Source: Volvariella volvacea V23
Lineage: Eukaryota; Basidiomycota; Agaricomycetes; Agaricales; Pluteaceae
Direction: 5' to 3'
DNA: 64,000 bases
Assembly: GCA_000349905.1 (NCBI GenBank)
Contig: KB722737.1
Span: forward strand, 1,675,335 to 1,739,334
Below, piece by piece: positions 34,751-45,745 of this stretch (positions within the stretch are counted from its first letter, which is position 1; each line of letters begins with the position of its first letter). The position numbers were made by a program, and so were the translations under genes. The notes below the pieces were generated by a model, which was not told where the DNA came from, ran no database searches, and worked only from the letters and a program-made list of their open reading frames with translations.

Positions 34751-37025
34751 ATGTCTTCCCTAGCGTCTCCCAACAGCAAAATGGATGTAGACAAATCGGA
34801 TAATCCGTCAGAAAGACAGTTGTAAGTCTTTGCGTATGCCATTATCCTTTTTCAATTGTCTTGACGGATGTAGGTCTCGTAACCCCTCTACCGACACCCT
34901 GCGCACCGGCAAATCGCAAAGGTCTTTATCTCGTGAGAGAGAGCGTAAGGAAAGGCATCGTGATGGCAGGGAAAATGACGAGAGAAGGAGGAGGAGTAGG
35001 AGCCGTGACAAGAGTCATCGTGGTGACCATTCTCGTGAGAGGCCTCGCGATAGGGAGCGGGACAGAGAAAGAGAAAGGCGGAGGGATCGAGATTCAGATG
35101 GCCGTCACCGTAGCGAGAGGCATGGTCACCGCGAAAGGGACAGGGACCGCGAGGACCGCGATAGAGAACGAGAGCGCAGGCGCAAGCGTGGTGACGATGA
35201 AGATTCGCCAGAAAAAAGGGAACAGGAAGAGCGTTCGAAGAGAAAGCGCTCAGAAGACGATTCTGTCTCAGCTCGTGATCGTTCCCTTGACCAGAGAAGT
35301 GGGGATAGGCCACGATCCTCCATTGACCCTAGAGACGAATTTGACGATCCACCACGTCGCAGAGATAGGGATTATGGCCGTCGTCACCGCCGTCCACCTC
35401 CAGATGAGGATGAATACGACTACCGTAGACGGCGAAGCCCCCCACGCAAGTGAGTGCTTTCATTTAATTACATAGGAGGATCTAACCCCAGTAGGCGCGC
35501 GTCTCCCGTGTATGAACCGCCACCGGAGGATTATAATCCTGACGAACCAAAGGAAGACGATTCAGAAGCCCGCTCAGTATTTGTTTCTCAACTTGCTGCC
35601 CGTTTAACGGCAAGAGATTTAGGTTACTTCTTCGAGGACAAACTCGGTGAAGGAACTGTTATGGATGCAAGAATCGTCACAGATAGACTATCACGTCGAT
35701 CTAAAGGGTGAGCTGCGTCGTTTCAAAACAGCTCCACCAGTTTCTCATTTTATGCTACCAGAATTGGTTATGTTGAGTTCCGCACTATTGACCTTGTCGA
35801 AAAGGCCCTTGCATTGTCTGGAACTATTGTAATGGGGCTCCCTATTATGGTACAGCTAACTGAATCTGAGCGAAATAAAACACATCCCGGTGACGGGTAA
35901 GTTTTTTAATCGATTAGCAAAACACTGACCTGACGGGTACCAGGAATTTGAACCTCCCTCCAGGCGTTAGTGCCTCGCACGGCGCAATGTAATGGGCTCT
36001 CCTATCCTCTTCTGACAGAAAGCTGATCTCCCTCTTAGGCTCTATGTGGGATCCCTACATTTCAACCTCACAGAATCAGATATAAAACAGGTCTTTGAGC
36101 CATTTGGCGAGCTCGCCTTTGTAGATCTTCATCGAGATCCAATGACTGGTCGTAGCAAGGGCTACGCCTTCGTCCAGTAGGTATATTGCAGCAACGACGT
36201 TAACATGACTCAATAGACCACTTAAGATATAAGCGGGCCGAGGATGCACGAATGGCACTGGAGCAAATGGAAGGGTTCGAGCTTGCAGGACGTACTGTAG
36301 GTCTTCTACCCCCTCGTATTATGACGCTATTAATGGCACTTCAGTTGCGCGTGAATACGGTTCACGAGAAAGGATCTACAAGATACACGCAACAGGACTC
36401 TCTTGACGAAGCTGGCGGTAAGAACACAGACACATTTTACTGAAACTTGTAACTCATTCATTCCCTGCTGCTTAGGTGGTAACTTGAACGCTGCATCTCG
36501 CCAGGCACTAATGCAGAAACTTGCCAGGATTGAGCCAGTCCCAACAAAGGTGGAGGCGCCGTAAGTTCATTATTATTTTGGTCGTGTCGTGTTGTTTATG
36601 ACACCTGTATGCATAGTCCCAAATTGAATATTCCACAGTCCATGCAATCTCGTTCAGTGCTCCTGAAAAATATGTTCAACCCCGAAGAGTACGTTGCGCC
36701 TCTTTTGAATGAATATTGCCTTACAGTTTTTTAGGGAAACCGAGAGGGACTGGGATAAGGAATTGGCAGAGGATGTCAGAAATGAATGCAGCGAAAAATA
36801 CGGCAGAGTCGAAGCCATTAAAGTTGAGAAAGACTCCCAGGTTAGTCCAGCAGTTTTTTTTACGAAGCTTGGTGTTGATGGTTGCTGTAGGGAGAGATTT
36901 ATGTCAAGTTTGACACTGTTGAATCGGCAAAGAAGGCTGTACAAGGCCTCAACGGTCGTTGGTTCGGCGGCAAGCAAGTTTCCGCCACTTTCATCTCAGA
37001 TGCTATTATGCAGGCTCACCAGTAG
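34751..37025 (+). CDS. rsd1: RBM39/Rsd1-type splicing factor (RS domain, three RRMs)
   Basis: Nuclear pre-mRNA splicing factor of the CAPER/RBM39 family. The N-terminal exon holds an RS/RD/ER-rich domain (about 34900-35300). RRM1 follows (SVFVSQLAARLTARDLGYFF, then GIGYVEFRTIDLVEKALALS). RRM2 is AMLYVGSLHFNLTESDIKQV, then SKGYAFVQYKRAEDARMALE. The C-terminal UHM-like RRM3 is SVLLKNMFNPEEETERDWDK, ECSEKYGRVEAIKVEKDSQ, GEIYVKFDTVESAKKAVQGL and NGRWFGGKQVSATFISDAIM. Intron positions fall inside each RRM. The protein ends AIMQAHQ with the TAG at 37023-37025. Confidence 0.95.
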
Positions 37026-37619
37026 TCTGCATGACTTGAAGCGGGTTGTATGCGGTAATCTTGACTGATTAATAGTTGACGTGCAGACGCCCTTCTCGAC
37101 TTGACGTTCCTTTGTTGCGTGGTTCCCCTCCATCTTACGAAACATCGTGCGTATTGTCATTAATTGCTGCCAGCGATTCAACAGATACTCGCGCACAGGC
37201 AGGCATACCAGTAATTTACATCGGGTTATCCTAATTGGATGCTCCAGTAACTCTTCCTTGCATTAGATATCGTGATCAGCCTCAAATAGCATCTCTTTGT
37301 GACACAACTACTATGATAAGCCGTGGTCGGCACTCTATCGGTACTATTCCTTACTTGAGGTATCAGCTATGCACTTCTGGACTTGCGGAGGCGCTCTAAC
37401 CTGCCATGGTAGATATGCAGCTCGCGAGATTAGCGATTATCATGAACTGATGAAGGTGAATTGATAGCGCTGGTGAACTAAAGTAATAGTCAGGCATGGA
37501 ACCCACCCAGCACGGAGCCGGGCCCTCCGGAAGTCTATTTGTCCGGCCCGGCGGAACATCTTCAACACACCGCAGATTGAAAGCCATATTGATGTGATCC
37601 GAGAAAATTGACTCGCCTC
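37026..37619. other. Spacer without a recognisable gene
   Basis: About 594 bases between the RBM39-type gene and the RidA-like sequence. There are several short open frames but none with family features. An ATG-led first exon for the RidA-like gene would be expected here, and I could not find one. Confidence 0.35.
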
Positions 37620-38125
37620 TTAATCGATCATACAGCCATATTTTGTGTTAGTTATCCAAGTCCCTAAGAATGCAAACACCTAACTACAAGTACTAGCACA
37701 TGCAACGAAAGTCCCGGGCTTGATATTTCTAAGTGGCCAAACACCTGTGGATGAAAAGGGTCGAGTCGTAGATGGTGGAATCCAGGAGCATACAGTCAGT
37801 GGCTTCTTGTCACATGTAATGGAGCTACTTACATACCGACGACAGGCTCAGTGCCTTAATAATTTGGGCAATGTACTCAAAAGTGCAGGCTCGTCATGGG
37901 AGCAGGTGGTCAAAGTAAATGTCTACCTGAAGGATATGGGTGATTTTTCAGCCATGAACGAGGTATACGAGAAGGTGGTTTATCAACAAGACTCAACCCT
38001 CCTTGTGCAACCTGACCAAACCTACTTAGCTGGTTCCCAGTCCAAAACCCGCCAGGACGTGCATTCAGGCTGCTAGGCTCCCAAATAACGTTGACATTGA
38101 GATTGAAGCCATCGCAGCTGTTTAA
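37620..38125 (+). pseudogene. RidA/YjgF-family enamine deaminase, 5' end not found
   Basis: RidA proteins hydrolyse reactive enamine/imine intermediates such as 2-aminoacrylate. Joined exons give a good RidA core. A first piece ends AIFS at 37644. Next is HATKVPGLIFLSGQTPVDEK (from 37697), then GRVVDGGIQEHTAQCLNNLG, NVLKSAGSSWEQVVKVNVYL and KDMGDFSAMNEVYEKL. The last exon from 38030 ends PKPARTCIQAARLPNNVDIE, then IEAIAAV and a TAA. The Arg that binds the carboxylate (PARTC) is present. Upstream of 37620 the frame meets a stop with no ATG, so either the first exon is further away or the 5' end is lost. I label it pseudogene with reserve; a functional gene with an unplaced first exon is equally possible. 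Confidence 0.5.
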
Positions 38126-38412
38126 GTAAACTCCACGGAAAGTTTTCCATGTGCTTGTATTGCAAAGGACAGAAACCGATCCGGTATGTACATGTATGAG
38201 ATCTAGATCAGAATGTGCAATAAATCGCTCCGCAGTTTTGCTAAAAATTCGCTCAAGCTGCTTGCATCGAATTTATCTCGCTGCGTCAGGATTGGTACTA
38301 ACCTATATCAACACACCCCTTGTCAGCCCATCCTGTGATTAAGTTGGTTGTTTTACAGGTCTCTGATAGTTCCAGCATCTGGTTGTATGTCATAGCACAT
38401 GGCTGAATCCAG

Positions 38413-38525
38413 AAGTACTATACGGTAATCCTGAACCCACGAGAACATGCATTCAGGCAGTCAAGCTATCAAGAAATGTGGACACCGAAATTGAAGCTAT
38501 CGCAGCGGTCCGATGGGATAAATGA
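38413..38525 (+). pseudogene. Second copy of the RidA-like terminal exon
   Basis: The stretch from about 38413 reads YGNPEPTRTCIQAVKLSRNV, then DTEIEAIAAVRWDK and a TGA at 38523-38525. It is a diverged duplicate of the terminal exon just upstream (KPARTCIQAARLPNNVDIEI). No copy of the preceding RidA exons lies in front of it. It may be an alternative last exon of the RidA-like gene or the relic of a tandem duplicate. A splice acceptor (CAG) lies directly before it, but its phase does not match the upstream donor I chose. Confidence 0.55.
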
Positions 38526-38702
38526 CTACTGTGGGTGTGTGAAAGACTGGTGTGATGATCCATGTGCACATGATTGTTATGACCCACAACGTAGCGTGCT
38601 TGATTTGAAATTCAAATGAATTGAATCAGTGTAGGATCGCAATGATCAGCGTGACAGAAAAGAAGCAATATATCAACGGTTACTCTTCTACCAGCAAAGA
38701 CC

Positions 38703-40280
38703 ATGTCCACTCATACGCAGACAGCAACACCATACGAGCTCCTTCAAAGGCCCGACAAGCAGGCCTTGCTCGCCGAGTTCGAAGGAAAGCGTTTGGACGA
38801 ACTCAGGACTCCTGCATTTATTATCGACCGCAAAATTTTTGCCCAGAATTGCTCAGTTATGCACCAGAGAGCGAGATCATGGGGGGCTACATTTCGAGCA
38901 CATGTTAAGACCCACAAGGTAAGCTGTCCCCCCGGTTCTGTACACTGACTAAGGAAGTCAGTGCCTGGAGGGAACGAATTTGCAATTGTTATCCGAAGGA
39001 GGAAGAAGCGACTCCATTGTAGTATCCACACTACTCGAAGCTTGGGAAGTTGTTAGAGGCGGACTTGTAAGAGAGGGCATCGTCAAAGACGTTGGTTTGA
39101 GCTGTATCTCTAACAACCCAATAGTAACTTGAAGCTGGTGACAGATGCTCTACGGACTTCCTGTGGCGGTAAACAAGATCGCCGATCTCTCCCAACTCTG
39201 GGAAGCTATCGCAGGTGATGGTGGAGTCATTCGCTTGTTGGTCGATCACCCGACACAAGTCAGGTTGCTGGAGGACTTCGAGAGAAAGCGAACAAACCCC
39301 AGAAGGTGGTCAGTGTTCGTGAAGATTGATGGCGGTCAGCAGTGGGTTTTTGGTCTTGGACGTCTTTAGTGCAATAAACCGAATGCTGACTACGTATGTA
39401 CCAGCCGAGCAGGGGTAAAGCCAACTTCTGCGGATTTTAAGGACCTGACCTCTACGTTGCTTCAATCACCATATATTAGCATTCATGGTTTCTATGGTCA
39501 TGCTGGAAATGCGTATGCCTCCACTTCACTCGAGGAAGCAACCTCGTTTCTTTCTTCAGAGGTGGACTCGGTCAACATTGCAGCAAGGATTGCCCTATCA
39601 ATGCTCCCGGGTTCACCGTTTCCAAAGGCCCACACACAACCCTTCGTCTTGTCTGTTGGCTCCACTCCTACAGCACATGCTGCTGGAGAAAAGACACGGG
39701 CCATTTTGGCCGAGATGTTGAATGGCAGCTTGGAACTCCATGCAGGTATGTTCGAGACCTGGCATCATTGCGAGCATATCTACTGATCACAACAGGAAAT
39801 TACCCACTCCTCGACCTGCAGCAGCAACATACCAATCTTATTGATCACAAGTACATCTCCCAAAAGGTTAGAGCGACGGTGATATCATACTACCCTGGTA
39901 GAGCAGCAACGGGGGAAGATGAAGCATTGGTCGACGCCGGAGCAATTGCATTCAGCAAGGATACGGGCCCATTGGGTGGGTTTGGACGTGTGATAGGCAA
40001 AGCATGGCACCTGGCAAGGATATCACAAGAGCATGGCATCTTAACACGTCTGCCTGGGCAAGGGCAGCATACTGCAGATGGTAGACTCGAGGTCGGAGAA
40101 CAGGTTGAAATTGTGGGACAGCACGCATGCCTCATTGCAGCGGTAAGGGATCAATACTCTCAATGAGTGCACCAGCTTAGGGACCTGCTGCAGGCGTACC
40201 CGTGGTATTATGTAGTAGATAATGACAAAGACGACGGGCAAACGGTGGTGGACATCTGGGTCCCTTGGAAGGGATGGTAG
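38703..40280 (+). CDS. DSD1: D-serine dehydratase (DSD1-type, fold type III PLP enzyme)
   Basis: Converts D-serine to pyruvate and ammonia using PLP and zinc. The start MSTHTQTATPYELLQRPDKQ precedes ELRTPAFIIDRKIFAQN and the PLP lysine region FRAHVKTHKCLEGTNLQL. The barrel continues with VVRGGLVREGIVKDMLYGLP, VFVKIDGGQHRAGVKPTS and ISIHGFYGHAGNAY. VLSVGSTPTAHAAGEKTRAI is typical of the D-threonine aldolase-like fold, as is the end LEVGEQVEIVGQHACLIAAA, YPWYYVVDND. The His-x-Cys of GQHACL is where zinc ligands lie in chicken and yeast enzymes. About six short introns. It lies directly downstream of the RidA-like sequence on the same strand. Confidence 0.93.
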
Positions 40281-40422
40281 TTAGACCCGCAGAACCTGTT
40301 TTGGATATTCCTCCTCAATAAATCGTCACGTGCTACTGCTCAAGCAGCGCCTCCCAGGTTCAACGATCACCATTTCAGCTTCAGTTCGACTTGCGCCATC
40401 GACACTAACGCTAAACTAAACC

Positions 40423-41516
40423 ATGGAGGAATACACAGGGGATGCCACAGAACTCATGGAGAATTATGGCAAGTCGTCATCTCATGCACTTGCACAACTC
40501 TTAACTTCCAGTAGATTTCTTGATGAAGTACATTATCATCGGTATAGATGTGTCTCTGTCATAGCTGCCCTCGCGTCAACTCAACTTCTAGTTCAAAACA
40601 GGGGAAGCGGGGACAGGAAAGTCTTGTCTCCTACATCACTTTACACACAACTCCTGTATGGTGCCTCCGCTCATCCCCCCTTTATCGTGTCTCTGACCAA
40701 TTTGGTTGAAGTCAAGGACCACTCACAACACACGATAGGAGTGGAGTTTTCAAGTCGGATGGTCAAGTTGGGCGAGAAGCGAGTCAAGCTCCAAGTGCGT
40801 GTGACACTTATCTTGGGAAGCGTCATGGTAATAGTACATTACAAGCTATGGGATACAGCCGGTCAGGAGCGATTCAGGTATGCAACAAATCTATTATATC
40901 GAGGAGGCGATTAAGGTGTTGTCTCAGATCAGTGACGCGCAGCTATTACCGTGGTGCCGCAGGTGCAATTCTCGTCTACGATATCACCAAGTAAGCAATT
41001 CCGCCTTGATGCGTCGAATGGAATAGTGACGTATTTGTGCATTGCAGTCGCGATTCGTTCAAGAACCTCGCTAGATGGCTGGCCGACGCTAGGGCACTCG
41101 CCAGTCCGTACCTAATTACTGTTCTAGTGGGAAACAAGTCGGACAGAGATGAGGAACGGCAGGTAGAGTGGGCAGAGGCGAGCACCTGGGCGCAGCAGAA
41201 TGGTGTGTTAATTAGGTCGCAACGACCTGCAGAGCTCATGTACATTCCAGATGTCCTCTTCCTGGAGGCCTCCTCCCTGACTGGCGAAAATGTAGAGGCA
41301 CCATTCCTCCTTGCTGCGCGTGCGATTCTGCTGGCCATAGAATCTGGCAGCCTAGATCCCGAGAAGCCTGGGAGTGGTGTGAGCTATGGAGATCGAGCGC
41401 TGCGACGAGTCAATAGTTCGAGTCGCCTGAGCTTCGGTAGTCTTAGTGGCAGTCGAAGAAGGGGAACGGTGAAGCTAAGAGTAAAGAACTGGATTCCAGG
41501 GTCGAAATGTTGCTGA
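40423..41516 (+). CDS. ypt4: Rab4-type small GTPase
   Basis: Membrane-traffic GTPase of early/recycling endosomes. Joined exons give [20 protein letters not shown] (P loop GEAGTGKS), then [20 protein letters not shown] with the switch I Thr. Next are [38 protein letters not shown] (switch II), [40 protein letters not shown] and [20 protein letters not shown]. The C terminus [10 protein letters not shown] carries the double Cys for prenylation. The first intron (after MENY plus one base) must start with GC (GCAAGT) to give NYDFL; no GT donor keeps the frame. Confidence 0.94.
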
Positions 41517-42501
41517 ATTTGCACCACCATCTCTATCATTGTGAGTCTACTGTGGCTGGAGATGACCGCTGGAATGGCTCTGACTGGGCAGGATTAGCAC
41601 CATGATAACGACACATTTACTAACGTTTATAGCATACCCACTGCTCTCCGTATACCAGATTCGCTCGCGTGTGGATTCAGCATAGCTTATGGACATGGAA
41701 TCCTTTACCAGATGTTGTATGTAGAGGATATAATGATGAGAGAGTTTGCGTAGATGTCCGACGGAGGTAGATTCGGGAGAGTTCTTGGCCGGGTGGAGCA
41801 GTGGGAAAGCGGGATATTGTGGGCTGGGATCACCGGACCACGTTAGCACCCTGCATCAGCTCTCGCCAAGCGCTTGAGCAGACATGTTGACATGTTTCCC
41901 ATACCGCTCCGTGTGTTCGCGAAACATTACCAAACGGCCGTCACAATACCATCCAGAAAGTGTCCACGTCCTTCTGGCTGTTCTTACCGCATGGAGCAAT
42001 CAGGTGTCCAAGTGGCAGTCGGCTATTCGCCACTGAAGCCTCGAGATTATGCCGTTCACATATGGTCGACACTATGTTATATGTCCTTGGGAGCACAATC
42101 CCCCGCCTATTCCCCTTCTGAGGCGCGAAACGGTCACTGAAGGCCAAGGGGCATTGACTTGCTTGCCTGCAGTCCGGTACGTCCTGCTCTCCACCCCCAA
42201 TCCGTCCAACCCGAGTCCTCGTTTCTTCCAACCAGCATTAAGGCTGGAGGCACTAAAGTCCGAATACTTGCCACAGGTAACGATATTCTCTCATATCGTC
42301 CTGGCCTTTTCAACGGACCCTTCGACTGCGGCTGCTTCATTGCTTCAAATTCCCATACATCTGTCCGTCGCATTACCAGCACACACCCCTCGGCCCACTG
42401 TCATCTGGTCAACACTTCGTGGAGCCTACAGCTTCGTCTCCGGTGAGTAGCGTTGCGTGGTTAAGTGGTCGTATACCCTAATACCTGCCTTTGGCTAGCC
42501 C
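41517..42501. other. 985-base spacer, no gene recognised
   Basis: Between the Rab4-type gene and the first Ser/Thr-rich membrane protein. Open frames at about 42049-42450 (+) overlap in three frames and show no family features. One could be an unrecognised upstream exon of the membrane-protein gene, whose annotated start lacks a signal peptide. Confidence 0.3.
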
Positions 42502-44266
42502 ATGTCCGAACCCGAGCTCCAATTTTTGCCTGAGGCTACTGTGATGGAGGTTCAGCCCACAAGCTCCAGTGTGGAGGCTCCGTACGTCCTAGTCCATCAA
42601 TAAATTGATGATGGGCTTAAATCCTATGTCAAGTGCAACCGAGGCTGAGGAAGACGGTGAGGCCAACGCCGGTTTGCCAGATGAGAGTTCGGTTTCGTCA
42701 ACCCGAACAAGCGCTAGCTCGCAGAGCTCGCGGACCGTAGATGCTCCTGCCAGTCCAACTCGCTCGAGTACGACTCATTCCTCCAGCAGTACACATAGTC
42801 AATCTCGCCATCCATCCCCAACGCCCTCGCCTAGTCGCAGCAGCACGAGGAATAGTAGCAGTAGCAGTAGCACCAGAACCTCAAGCCGCAGTTTGTCTGT
42901 GACTCACAGTGTATCGCAAACACCGGCGCCAGACGACGATCCAGGGCCCACAGATGAGCCATCACCTTCTATAACATTCACAATCTCAGGTGAGTGATGA
43001 TGAACTCAATTTTAACACGCGTGCTCAAACCCCCACAGCAAATAGCACTGCAAGTGCTAATCTCACTGATTTGGCGCCCGGCTTATCTCTCTCCACAACA
43101 GCGTCGCTCAACAGCGCGTCTTCACTCTCCTCGTCTCCCGATTCAAATAGGTCACAGCCATTGACCGAGGTTGTANNNNNNNNNNNNNNNNNNNNNNNNN
43201 NNNNNNNNNNNNNNNNNNNNNNNNNNNNNNNNNNNNNNNNNNNNNNNNNNNNNNNNNNNNNNNNNNNNNNNNNNNTCATCCTTGACGGAGAGCGGATTAC
43301 CAACAGCAGGAGCGGAAACAATTGGAAGCACCCAGACAGGGTATTATCGCCATCACCGATAACATAACCGGACGGCTAATAATTTCGTACATAGGTTTTT
43401 GCAGAATAGCGGTGCAGTGGCGGGACTATTCACGGTCATCGGGATAATCGCGGCTTCGTTGTTTATGTGCGTGATTTGGTTCATCCGTCGACGCCGTCGT
43501 ATTCGCCGTGAGCAGAGATGGCTCTCAGGAGTGCAACCCCTGCCCGATCCGGATGACCACGATGACCGTGATAATCCATTCAGCGACCCTCATACTCAGC
43601 CCAATATGACGCAACGTGAACAGCCTGTCACCTACACACAGCAGACTCAATACGACCGATCCGGCAACGCCAACTCAGGTCACCTTCACGAAGTATTTGA
43701 GCAGTTTGGCTTAGAAAGGTAAGCACACACCGCGGTATGAACCGGTTGTCTTATACCTTCTCAGGTCAAACGAGAGGATTCTACCGACCACCACTCGTCG
43801 TATACCACCACCATCTCTTGCACCTTCAAGTCCTTCAGTGTATGCTGCTACTCTTCCTGCTGATGAACCCGGCGATGGACAATGGCCGTCATCCAACCCC
43901 CCTCTTCCAATGAGGCCGCCGAGAGCAGAAGGACCGCCGCCCAGGCCGCCGCGCTCCCATCTTCGGGACGTGGTGACAAAGACCAATGTAACGTTCCCTG
44001 ATACACCCCCTTCATCCATTATCTCTTCGCAATCGTCGTCAAATCCGCCTAGCCCTACTTATAATCCCAAGCACCGTATCTCTGGCATTCTAGAAGAGAT
44101 CGAATCAGAGGAGTCTCAATATGTTTCTAAAACACCCCGAGAAATCCTCGCTCGGCCAACACTGCTAGATGTAAGTCTTTTGCTTATTTGTGCGGTCTTC
44201 CCGATGTCAAGCCAAACTAACGGCTTCCTTTTTCCCCAGGTACGCCCACGTCTAGCGAGAGCATAA
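42502..44266 (+). CDS. Ser/Thr-rich single-pass membrane protein (A)
   Basis: Function unknown; the layout resembles fungal wall-stress sensors. The Met-started exon MSEPELQFLPEATVMEVQPT leads to a Ser/Thr/Pro-rich ectodomain (about 42640-43330) interrupted by an assembly gap. Splicing then gives GFLQNSGAVAGLFTVIGIIA, then ASLFMCVIWFIRRRRRIRRE: one membrane helix and an Arg-rich stop-transfer. The cytosolic tail is Pro-rich and acidic (PLPDPDDHDDRDNPFSDP, RPPRAEGPPPRPPRSH, RISGILEEIESEESQYVSKT) and ends LLDVRPRLARA at 44266. A similar protein lies inverted at 46.3-48 kb. No signal peptide is visible at the chosen start, so an upstream exon may be missing. Confidence 0.7.
43176..43275. other. 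Assembly gap of 100 N
   Basis: Exactly 100 unknown bases, the usual placeholder for a gap of unknown size. It falls inside the repetitive Ser/Thr-rich coding exon of membrane protein A, so that protein is incomplete and its frame across the gap is not assured. Confidence 0.98.
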
Positions 44267-44446
44267 CCAGGGTAAAAGGCGTTGATAGATGATCTGCCAT
44301 AATATTGAATGGAGCTGGACTCGATCTATAGTTCAGGTAACGGACTCCATTGTTACGCTCGATGCACTTCTGTCATGCACTGTAAGCTTGAAATTTGTAC
44401 TCCACACTATGGACTAAATATCACATGGGTTACATATGCTGGTCGT

Positions 44447-45745
44447 TTACTTGGCGGAAATCGAAGTGGCAACCTTCTTGCTATCAGTGACGAATCCGTA
44501 GCTCTATTCAAAGAAGTTGTCAATGTTCTGTGTCAATGTCATGCACAATTAACACAAATGGCAGGCGTCTTGGAGCATGACACATGGTATACTTACCTTC
44601 CCAGCATTATAGACCACATTGTCATGCCCCCCTTGCGGAGATGTGGTAGCCGTTGCGTCTTCAACCAGAATGCAATCATAACCACGGAAGTATGCATCCG
44701 CCAATGTACCCAAGACGCACTGTCAGCGTGGAGTAAAATTTCGATGTATCAGTGAAGTTCCGAAGTGCCTCTCAAGCCCCTTTCCTGCTACAGAAGGAGA
44801 GCACACCAACCTGATCAGTGTTGACGCCAGCAAAGAAAAGCGTCTGGATTCCGTTCTCCTTTAAGAACAAGTCCAGAGCACTTTGATAACCCCATAACCC
44901 GCTCATCCTGACGTACGGGGCCGGGATTTCCGTTCGGGTAAGCACATGAGAAGGAATGGTATAGTTAGAGACACCCGCTGGCAATTTGTGAACTCTATCG
45001 CAAAACATTAGGCTCACCTATTTTTATGAATCCAGAAATCAGTGCCGGCGTTTGCTCCCCGTTCGTACTCATCCTGCAAAGGCCCGTACAAGCCGGAATT
45101 CTTCGCACCTCTCATTAATAGTCTACCAAATCCTCCTGGGAGCTCGGATCCAAACCCACCACGCCTTGAGAAACCTCGTGCAAGGGCAGGTGGTATGGTT
45201 TCGAGTTCGTGGTCCGTTAATCCCCAATTCCTGTATGAGGCACTGTGAGTGTTCAATCACGCCTTGAGTTCGATACGAACACCCAAAGGACCTTCGTACC
45301 CCATGAGCGGACAATGGGTATTGTGTCGAGGAGTGGGTTAATGCACGCAAGGCCAGCAGGGTGCGAACGTATCTCCGGGTGAAGGAAGAAGCTGCAATAA
45401 ATAGAAATAGACGTCCAGGGTCAGACTATGATGACCCGCCTTTGCGCCCCTGTGCGACAGTGGCGTGTAGCGAGCAGATAAGAATTAATCAATTTTAGGG
45501 GTTACTTGCTTTTGCATGTCAATGATGATATATGCTGTCGAAGCGGCGTTGATTCTGGCGGCTTGGCCACCGTCTACTTGAATGTCGATTTGCCCGGTAG
45601 CCAATGGAGGGGGGGTTATAGTCGTGTTGTTGCCCGGCAAGTGGTGCGATCTCGAGAGGTCCACCAGCCCAGATGGGTACTCTACCCACCAGGAAGCGCG
45701 ATTGCCGTACTCCCTCGGCGAGTCCAGAGGAGGTCTTGTGGACAT
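44447..45745 (-). CDS. Isochorismatase-family cysteine hydrolase
   Basis: Hydrolase of the nicotinamidase/isochorismatase fold; substrate unknown. The start MSTRPPLDSPREYGNRASW leads to an N-terminal extension and the first strand AYIIIDMQNFFLHPEI, where the Asp is the catalytic acid. NWGLTDHELETIPPALARGF and GFGSELPGGFGRLLMRGAKN follow. FWIHKNRMSGLWGYQSALDL supplies the Lys. TLFFAGVNTDQCVLGTLADA supplies the nucleophile Cys, so the Asp-Lys-Cys triad is intact. The end is GYDCILVEDATATTSP, then VYNAGKSYGFVTDSKKVATS. The intron after IIDMQ must use a GC donor (GCAAGT) to restore DMQNFFLHP. It lies between the two inverted Ser/Thr-rich membrane-protein genes. Confidence 0.88.

Noticed and set aside
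34861..35475. Second long open frame (+) and an antisense frame (34888-35313) in the RS region
   Set aside because: Repetitive Arg/Ser/Asp codons of the RBM39-type protein keep other frames open. Only the RS frame continues into the RRM domains.
37396..37587. Minus-strand frame MAFNLRCVEDVPPGRTNRLP
   Set aside because: It has no family features or splice context. It was considered as a part of a RidA neighbour but is on the wrong strand.
42049..42450. Overlapping open frames (+) that might be exons of a separate gene
   Set aside because: Three frames are open at once, the composition is low-information, and no motif is present. Kept only as a possible 5' part of membrane protein A.
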